Below, one piece after another: positions 1 to 5,599 of a DNA stretch of 7,955 nucleotides. Source of the DNA: Planctomycetota bacterium (lineage in GTDB: Bacteria; Planctomycetota; Phycisphaerae; UBA1845); assembly GCA_024277835.1 (NCBI GenBank), contig JAJRUK010000147.1, forward strand, positions 1 to 7,955. The letters are read 5' to 3'. Numbering within the stretch: position 1 is the first letter of the stretch; each line of letters starts with the position of its first letter. The notes beneath the pieces are model-generated. The model did not search any database. It was not told where the DNA came from and saw only the letters and a program-made list of their open reading frames with translations. A program made the translations under genes and the position numbers.

Positions 1-53
1 GCCCGTGGCAGCGCTGCCAGACTCGGCTGAACTGTATGGTCCATGTTCTGCAT
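1..53 (-). CDS. Possible start of the next gene (partial, runs off left edge)
   Basis: An open frame begins with ATG at 53, 33 bases after the rpsL stop, and is preceded by GGGA (61-64) with a 7-base spacer. It stays open to the left edge for 17 codons; its start reads MQNMDHTVQPSLAALPR. By synteny rpsG (ribosomal protein S7) is the expected neighbour, but these residues do not resemble the usual S7 N-terminus that I know. A second ATG at codon 4 is possible, and another frame starting at a GTG is also open. It could be an N-terminally extended S7, a different gene, or a chance frame in the spacer. Confidence 0.35.
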   Translation of the reverse strand, partial: MQNMDHTVQPSLAALPR

Positions 54-86
54 AACCAATTCCCACGAAACAACTTGAAACGCGGA

Positions 87-476
87 CTACTTACGTCGCT
101 TGACCCCGTACTTACTTCGCCCACGGTTTCTCGGTCGATTCTCTTTGTCGCCCTCAACGCCCGACGTATCGAGCGCCCCTCGGACGATGTGGTATCGAAC
201 ACCTGGCAGATCGCGGACACGACCGCCACGCACAAGGACAATCGAATGCTCCTGCAGGTTGTGGTCAATCCCGCCGATGTAAGCGCTGATCTCCTTGCCA
301 TTACTTAAGCGGACACGAGCCACCTTTCGCAGGGCGGAGTTTGGCTTTTTCGGCGTTTGCGTCTTAACGATCAGGCACACGCCTCTTTTCTGGGGGCATG
401 CGGCGAGATCGCGGACTTTCGACTTCTTTACCGAAACCTTGCGACCGTGACGAACTAATTGATTAATCGTTGGCAT
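87..476 (-). CDS. rpsL: 30S ribosomal protein S12
   Basis: S12 sits at the decoding centre of the 30S subunit, where it contacts 16S rRNA and helps set translational accuracy. The 129-residue product shows the full family pattern: MPTINQLVR at the N-terminus, CPQKRGVC (27-34), TPKKPNSALRKVARVRL (41-57) with Lys43, the loop GGRVRDLPGVRYH (84-96), and SKYGVKRRK at the end. Asp89, the residue methylthiolated by RimO in E. coli, is present. Two things are odd. Residue 88, usually Lys, is Arg (codon CGC, 213-215); Lys-to-Arg here is a classic streptomycin-resistance change. The C-terminal segment after SGV is about six residues longer than in E. coli, giving a basic, Asn/Arg-rich stretch at 108-119. 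The gene starts 55 bases after rpoC, consistent with a joined rpoBC-str operon. Stop is TAG. Confidence 0.99.
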   Translation of the reverse strand: MPTINQLVRHGRKVSVKKSKVRDLAACPQKRGVCLIVKTQTPKKPNSALRKVARVRLSNGKEISAYIGGIDHNLQEHSIVLVRGGRVRDLPGVRYHIVRGALDTSGVEGDKENRPRNRGRSKYGVKRRK

Positions 477-481
477 CTAAT

Positions 482-486
482 TCCTC
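482..486 (-). promoter_or_regulatory. Ribosome binding site of rpsL
   Basis: The coding strand reads GAGGA, five bases before the rpsL ATG at 476. This is a good Shine-Dalgarno match and supports the chosen start. It sits downstream of the spacer stem-loop and is not contained in it, so the hairpin as drawn should leave it accessible. Confidence 0.75.
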
Positions 487-510
487 AGTCTCAATTCATT
501 GGACATCGCA

Positions 511-528
511 CGGCGAGCAAACTCGCCG
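511..528 (-). other. Stem-loop in the rpoC-rpsL spacer
   Basis: CGGCGAG (511-517) and CTCGCCG (522-528) form a perfect 7-bp GC-rich stem with a 4-base loop, extendable in RNA by one G-U pair. It starts three bases after the rpoC stop codon and lies upstream of the rpsL ribosome binding site. No T-tract follows it in the direction of transcription, so it does not look like an intrinsic terminator. An RNase processing site, an mRNA-stabilising hairpin or a partial attenuator between the rpoBC and str parts of the operon are possible roles, all inferred. Confidence 0.6.
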
Positions 529-531
529 CTG

Positions 532-3500
532 CTACGATTCCAAGCTCTTATCCTCTGTTGTCGCGTCTTCCGTGACAGCATCCTCTTTCGCAGGACGCTC
601 TTGCGTTAGAACGGGCGGCATTGAAAACGACGACGACTCACCCAGCAAATCCGGGAGCGACGTTCCCAATGGCGCTGGAATCGCCGCCATGGCTGCCGCG
701 AGTCCGCCTGCAAGCTCTGCACCCCCGAGAATCTCAGCGGGTACTTCGGCCGGCGACTCAATCGGAGCCCCCGTGTGCTTGATCCGCATTCGCTGATACT
801 TGCGGTACGCAGTACCCGCGGGGATCAGGTGCCCTAGTATGACGTTTTCCTTCAATCCACGCAAATCGTCAATCGCCCCGCCGATCGCAGCCTCAGTCAG
901 GACCTTCGTCGTTTCCTGGAACGAAGCCGACGAGATGAAGGACTCGCTGGACAAGCTGGCCTTCGTAATTCCCAGAAGGAGCGTGGTGGCGGTCGCTGGT
1001 TTTGGCTTTTTGCCCTTGGCTGCCTCACCGCCCGCTTCGTCGGCCTCCGCATTTGCCTCCTGGAGGTCAGCTTTGAGAACCACGTCGCCGATGGCAAAAT
1101 TCGTATCGCCAGCGTTGCTGATGATATAGCTCTTGCCGAGACGATCGTTCTCGGTGCGGAAGCGGAACCGATCAACAACCTCGCCGGGAAGGAAACTCGA
1201 GTCGCCCGGGTTGGACACCTTCACCTTTCGCAGCATCTGCCTGACGATGACCTCGATGTGCTTGTCGTTGATACCCACGTTTTGACTACGGTACACACCC
1301 TGCACCTCGCCGAGAAGGTAGTGCTGCAGCGCTTCTTCACCCTTAATACGAAGGATGTCATGCGGAATCAGCGGCCCATCGACCAGGGGATCACCCGCTT
1401 CGACACCGTCGCCAGCGTGAACGAGAAGATGCTTATCCTGGGGAACGTGGTGCTCGACCTCCATGCCACCCTCGCTGATAACGGCGAGGGTCATCTTGCC
1501 ACGACGCTTGTCAGGTCGAATCTCGACGATACCAGAAATCTCGGCCATCACCGCCGGCTCTTTCGGGCGACGTGCTTCAAAAATCTCCGTAACTCGTGGC
1601 AAACCACCGGTGATGTCCTGCGTTCCACCCATCGATCGGGGCTGACGAGCGAGCACCTTACCAGGCGTGATTGCCTCGCCCTCGGACACCTCGATCCGAG
1701 CTTTCGCTGGCAGGTAGTGATAATCGAGCACGTTTCCGTCTTTGTCCTCGACCATAATCTGCGGATGCTTCTCGCCCTTATGCTCGATGACAACGAACCG
1801 TGACCGACCGCCCTCCTGCTCAAGACGAACGGTTTCGCCATCAGCTACGTCTTGGAAACGCACAAACCCGCCGACCTCGGCGAGAATCGGCGTCATATGC
1901 GGATCCCACTGACAAAGAATATCACGACGAGAAACAGCCTGTCCATCTTCGACTCGAATAATCGCTCCGTACGGAACTTTCTCTCTAGTCAGCTCGCGGC
2001 CTTTCTCGTCTACGATGAGAAGTTCGCCGTTTCGCTTCAGAGCGATCTTCACTTTCTCGCCTTCCGCGTCCTCAACGTCAACCGCATTTAGATCGACGAA
2101 CTTAACGGTACCTTTTTGCTTGGCCTTGGACGTGTTGTCGATCGCCGCCTTTTGCGCGACACCGCCAGTATGGAAGGTACGCATCGTGAGCTGTGTTCCT
2201 GGCTCACCGATCGACTGGGCGCCGATAATCCCGACCGCGAGTCCTTCCTCAACCAGATCACTTGTGGACATGTCCATTCCGTAGCAATTCGCACAAACCC
2301 CGCGCGGACTTTCACAGGTGAGCGGACTGCGGACGCGAATCATGTCCAACCCGAGCGCTTCAATCTTCAGCGCCGTTTCCTTGGTAATGATATCATTTTC
2401 AGCGACGATCATCTCATCGGTGACCGGATTGCGAATGTCGTCGCGAGACGTACGACCGATGATGCTCTCGCGCAGCGGAATATCGACCTCTTCGCCCTTG
2501 TAGACCGCAGCCTTGCTAATCCCGTTGATGCTTCCGCATTCGCGCGAGTTGACGATCACGTTCTGGGCGACGTCGGCGAGCTTACGCGTCAGGTAACCCG
2601 AGTCCGCCGTCTTGAGCGCGGTATCAGCGAGACCTTTTCGAGCACCATGCGTAGAACTGAAGTATTCGAGGACGGAAAGGCCCTCGCGGAAGTTCGCCTT
2701 GATCGGAGTTTCAATAATCTCACCGGAGGGCTTGGCCATCAGTGCCCGCATTCCCGCGAGCTGGCGAATCTGGTCCACGCTACCACGTGCCCCGGACTGC
2801 GACATCAAGTAGATCGGGTTGAGAAACGCGCTCGCGCCTTTGTCGCCCTTATTCTTGTAATAGCCTTCCTCGCTCCGATAGTCGTCCCGCAACTCATCCA
2901 TCAATGCCTTAGTAACAAGTTCGCGAGCGTGAATCCAGATATCGATGACCTGGTTGTATCGTTCCAAACGCGTGAGCGTACCCTCATCAAACGACTTTTG
3001 TATTTTGTCTACTGTTTTTTGGGCGGCGTCGATGATCTTGGTCTTGGTACGCGGAATGCGCATGTCGGTCATTCCGATCGACAGACCCGCAAGCGTGCTG
3101 TGCTTGAAACCGAGCGACTTCATGTCGTCCAGAAGATCAATGGTCGCAGAACGACCGAGCAGCTGGTGACAGTCGGCAACGACCCGCACAAGACCCTTCT
3201 GCGAGAGAGCATAGTTGTAAAACGGCATCTCGCCGGGGAGCATGTCGTTGAAGATCAGTCGCCCCACCGTCGTTACCAGGCGACGATGCGATGGCAAATC
3301 TGCATGGTCATGCTCTGCGTCTTCGACAAAGCGCTTTCGCTCCAGGCGAACCAGAATGCGATCGTGGACGTCAATCCGCTTGTGGTGATAGGCGGTCAAC
3401 GCCTCCGCCAGGTTTGCGAACCGAGGCATGTCCTTTTCATCCACCTCGGGACTGACGTGCCCCGTCGTGAGATAATACGCCCCCATCACGACGTCCTGCG

Positions 3501-4992
3501 TGGGCGACATGATTGGGCTTCCGTTGGCGGGACTGAAGATGTTGTTGGTGGACATCATCAACACATGCGTCTCGACCTGCGCTTCAATCGAAAGCGGCAG
3601 GTGAACCGCCATCTGGTCGCCGTCAAAGTCTGCGTTAAACCCGCGACAAACGAGCGGATGCAGCTTGATCGCATTACCCTCAACAAGGACCGGCTCAAAC
3701 GCCTGAATACCCATCCTATGAAGCGTCGGTGCACGGTTAAGCATCACCGGATGTTGATAGATGACCTCCTCGAGGATGTCCCAGATCGGCTGATCGCGCC
3801 GCTCAAGCATTTTCTTGGCAGACTTGATTGTGTCGGCAAGTCCGCGATCCTTGAGACGACGAATGATAAACGGCTGAAAAAGCTCGAGCGCGATCTTCTT
3901 AGGTAACCCGCATTGGTTCAATTTCAACTCAGGACCGACGACGACAACGGAACGCGCAGAATAATCCACGCGCTTTCCGAGCAGGTTCTCGCGGAAGCGT
4001 CCCTGCTTGCCCTTGATCATGTCAGTCATGGACTTCAGAGGCCTGTTGCTTGACCCAAGCACCGGACGACGACATCGACCGTTGTCAAACAGCGCATCAA
4101 CCGCTTGCTGAAGCATGCGCTTTTCATTTTGGATAATGACTTCGGGCGCGTTGAGATCGACAAGTTTCTTCAACCGACTATTGCGGTTGATGATCCGGCG
4201 GTAAAGGTCGTTCAGATCGCTCGTCGCAAAGTTGCCGCTATCAAGCAGCACAAGTGGTCTAAGGTCCGGCGGAATAACCGGAATCACATCCAGGACCATC
4301 CACTCAGCTTCATTGGGCGAGTGGCGAAGCGCCTCGACGATCTTCAAACGCTTGGCGAGGTCTTTTTCTTTCTGCTTGCTTCCGGTCTTGGCAAGTTCAT
4401 CGCGAAGTTGCACAGAGAGTTCGGCAAGATCGAGCGTTGAAAGAAGCTCCTTGACCGCCTCCGCGCCCATCATCGCCGTGAATCCTCGCCCGTAATTATC
4501 ACGCGCGGTTCGGAACTCCTCCTCCGTCAGAAGCTGACGAGGTTTGAGCGGCGTATCGCCCGGGTCTGTGACGAGGTAATCCTGAAAGTAAACGACCTTT
4601 TCAAGACTGGCCGTCTTCACATCGAGCAGCGCGCCAAGACGCGAGGGCATCGCCTTGAAAAACCAGATGTGGACCACGGGCGCGGCAAGATTGATATGCC
4701 CCATGCGCTTGCGACGCACACGGGAGTGCGTCACCTTCACCCCGCACCGATCACATATAATGCCCTTGTGCTTGGTACCTTTGTACTTACCGCAGGCGCA
4801 CTCCCAGTCTCGCTCCGGACCGAAAATCCGTTCACAGAACAGACCGTCCTTCTCAGGGCGATACGTGCGATAGTTGATCGTCTCCGGTTTTTTTACTTCA
4901 CCGAAGGACCAGCTGCGTATGTCGTTGGGCGATGCCAACGAAATGTGTACGCGGCTGTAGTCGTTGATACGATCATATATGTTGTCCAGCAT
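532..4992 (-). CDS. rpoC: DNA-directed RNA polymerase subunit beta'
   Basis: This complete 1486-residue beta' subunit is longer than E. coli RpoC (1407). Domains in order: the N-terminal zinc ribbon with Cys65, Cys67, Cys80 and Cys83; the clamp and coiled-coil region (about 260-345); the catalytic NADFDGDQ with Mg-binding Asp455, Asp457 and Asp459; the bridge helix near 775-805 (STHGARKGLADTALKTADSG); the second zinc site Cys819, Cys893, Cys900 and Cys903; and the trigger-loop arm GAQSIGEPGTQLTMRTFHTGG (924-944). An SI3-like insertion follows (about 946-1135), then FEARRPKEPA, INDKHIEVIVRQMLRK, and the terminal block GITKASLSSESF through VILGHLIPAGT. Unusual parts are an extra segment at about 1280-1338, rich in Ala, Glu and Lys, and an 80-residue low-complexity acidic tail. 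All catalytic and zinc residues are intact. Start ATG at 4992 gives the standard N-terminus; AAGGGA at 5003-5008 is a plausible binding site with a rather long 10-base spacer. Stop is TAG. Confidence 0.99.
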   Translation of the reverse strand: MLDNIYDRINDYSRVHISLASPNDIRSWSFGEVKKPETINYRTYRPEKDGLFCERIFGPERDWECACGKYKGTKHKGIICDRCGVKVTHSRVRRKRMGHINLAAPVVHIWFFKAMPSRLGALLDVKTASLEKVVYFQDYLVTDPGDTPLKPRQLLTEEEFRTARDNYGRGFTAMMGAEAVKELLSTLDLAELSVQLRDELAKTGSKQKEKDLAKRLKIVEALRHSPNEAEWMVLDVIPVIPPDLRPLVLLDSGNFATSDLNDLYRRIINRNSRLKKLVDLNAPEVIIQNEKRMLQQAVDALFDNGRCRRPVLGSSNRPLKSMTDMIKGKQGRFRENLLGKRVDYSARSVVVVGPELKLNQCGLPKKIALELFQPFIIRRLKDRGLADTIKSAKKMLERRDQPIWDILEEVIYQHPVMLNRAPTLHRMGIQAFEPVLVEGNAIKLHPLVCRGFNADFDGDQMAVHLPLSIEAQVETHVLMMSTNNIFSPANGSPIMSPTQDVVMGAYYLTTGHVSPEVDEKDMPRFANLAEALTAYHHKRIDVHDRILVRLERKRFVEDAEHDHADLPSHRRLVTTVGRLIFNDMLPGEMPFYNYALSQKGLVRVVADCHQLLGRSATIDLLDDMKSLGFKHSTLAGLSIGMTDMRIPRTKTKIIDAAQKTVDKIQKSFDEGTLTRLERYNQVIDIWIHARELVTKALMDELRDDYRSEEGYYKNKGDKGASAFLNPIYLMSQSGARGSVDQIRQLAGMRALMAKPSGEIIETPIKANFREGLSVLEYFSSTHGARKGLADTALKTADSGYLTRKLADVAQNVIVNSRECGSINGISKAAVYKGEEVDIPLRESIIGRTSRDDIRNPVTDEMIVAENDIITKETALKIEALGLDMIRVRSPLTCESPRGVCANCYGMDMSTSDLVEEGLAVGIIGAQSIGEPGTQLTMRTFHTGGVAQKAAIDNTSKAKQKGTVKFVDLNAVDVEDAEGEKVKIALKRNGELLIVDEKGRELTREKVPYGAIIRVEDGQAVSRRDILCQWDPHMTPILAEVGGFVRFQDVADGETVRLEQEGGRSRFVVIEHKGEKHPQIMVEDKDGNVLDYHYLPAKARIEVSEGEAITPGKVLARQPRSMGGTQDITGGLPRVTEIFEARRPKEPAVMAEISGIVEIRPDKRRGKMTLAVISEGGMEVEHHVPQDKHLLVHAGDGVEAGDPLVDGPLIPHDILRIKGEEALQHYLLGEVQGVYRSQNVGINDKHIEVIVRQMLRKVKVSNPGDSSFLPGEVVDRFRFRTENDRLGKSYIISNAGDTNFAIGDVVLKADLQEANAEADEAGGEAAKGKKPKPATATTLLLGITKASLSSESFISSASFQETTKVLTEAAIGGAIDDLRGLKENVILGHLIPAGTAYRKYQRMRIKHTGAPIESPAEVPAEILGGAELAGGLAAAMAAIPAPLGTSLPDLLGESSSFSMPPVLTQERPAKEDAVTEDATTEDKSLES

Positions 4993-5059
4993 GAGCGGCT
5001 ATTCCCTTTCTGGAAACCATGACTCGTTGCCTGACGAATCACTGTTGCAAGCAGACGAT

Positions 5060-5557
5060 CTAAACGGCAGCAGTCGAGACCGCGATATTCTTTTTCGTTA
5101 ATTGCGCGCTGGCTGGCAATTCCATCCAGACAACGCCCTTGGCCTGCACAAAACCAAGCTCCTGACAAAAATCGACTTCGGTTCCGTGGGCTAAGATGTT
5201 TATTTTCTCAACGTTCTCGCCGCGCAAGCATTCGATGACACGAGACGCCATTTCGCGGGCGATCCCGGAGTCGTCGTGCTCGATGCGACCTTCCTTCTTG
5301 GTGACACAGGCTGGCCCCTGACAAACTGGGTCCAACTTGCATTCAGCGATGCTTCCCGAAGCGCCGCTAAGCACACCACGAGCGAACCCGACAAGCTCAC
5401 CATGACGCCTTGCGGTCACGACGCAAAATGTCCCGTCGAGCATGTGCCCAATCTGCTCGGACGAGTGACTCGGGCACTGCCGCTGGCGAGCGTAGAACGC
5501 CTGCAACTCCTCCGCCGTGACCGTAGCCTTGGTTTCGTAGTCAATATCGTTGAACAT
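5060..5557 (-). CDS. GNAT-like N-acetyltransferase, divergent, between rpoB and rpoC
   Basis: The predicted product is a 165-residue cytoplasmic protein with no signal peptide or membrane segment. Its layout resembles a GNAT acetyltransferase. The N-terminal helix region contains AEELQAFYARQ. A strand pair follows, FCVVTARRHGELVGFARGV (about residues 45-63), then the central strand AECKLDPVCQG (72-81), the helix GIAREMASRVIECL (98-111), and the terminal strand plus helix INILAHGTEVDFCQELGF (119-136). In the family, Q/R-x-x-G-x-G/A between the central strand and its helix binds the acetyl-CoA pyrophosphate. Here about 16 residues (82-97) separate the QG from GIA, so cofactor binding and activity are uncertain. 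The protein has seven Cys, three of them at this loop. I chose ATG at 5557 over GTG at 5566 because AAGGTGAG (5562-5569) lies just upstream of the ATG and overlaps the GTG. Substrate is unknown; a ribosomal or polymerase protein is only a guess from context. Base use looks like its neighbours. Confidence 0.75.
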   Translation of the reverse strand: MFNDIDYETKATVTAEELQAFYARQRQCPSHSSEQIGHMLDGTFCVVTARRHGELVGFARGVLSGASGSIAECKLDPVCQGPACVTKKEGRIEHDDSGIAREMASRVIECLRGENVEKINILAHGTEVDFCQELGFVQAKGVVWMELPASAQLTKKNIAVSTAAV

Positions 5558-5561
5558 GATG

Positions 5562-5569
5562 CTCACCTT
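5562..5569 (-). promoter_or_regulatory. Ribosome binding site deciding the start of the GNAT-like gene
   Basis: On the coding strand the sequence is AAGGTGAG, four bases before the ATG at 5557. It contains the alternative GTG (5564-5566), which would itself have no comparable Shine-Dalgarno upstream. This favours the ATG start. The motif is short, so the GTG start is not excluded. Confidence 0.55.
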
Positions 5570-5599
5570 GCGACGATCAGCTTTACCGAGTCGAAAACC

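Noticed and set aside
511..528. Intrinsic terminator after rpoC
   Set aside because: The stem is good, but no T-rich tract follows in the transcription direction and rpsL starts soon after.
1258..1803. 181-codon plus-strand frame antisense to rpoC
   Set aside because: It overlaps the conserved C-terminal half of rpoC on the opposite strand and has no recognisable domain.
2116..3906. 596-codon open frame on the plus strand
   Set aside because: It is wholly antisense to rpoC, has no family motifs, and its composition (many Arg, His, Leu) is typical of a complement frame of a conserved gene. No promoter or binding site supports it.
5003..5019. Weak hairpin covering the rpoC ribosome binding site
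   Set aside because: Only about five base pairs including a G-U pair; too weak to claim a regulatory switch.
4893..5168. 91-codon minus-strand frame covering the GNAT-like/rpoC spacer
   Set aside because: It overlaps the GNAT-like gene and the rpoC start in another frame, with no motif and no good ribosome binding site.
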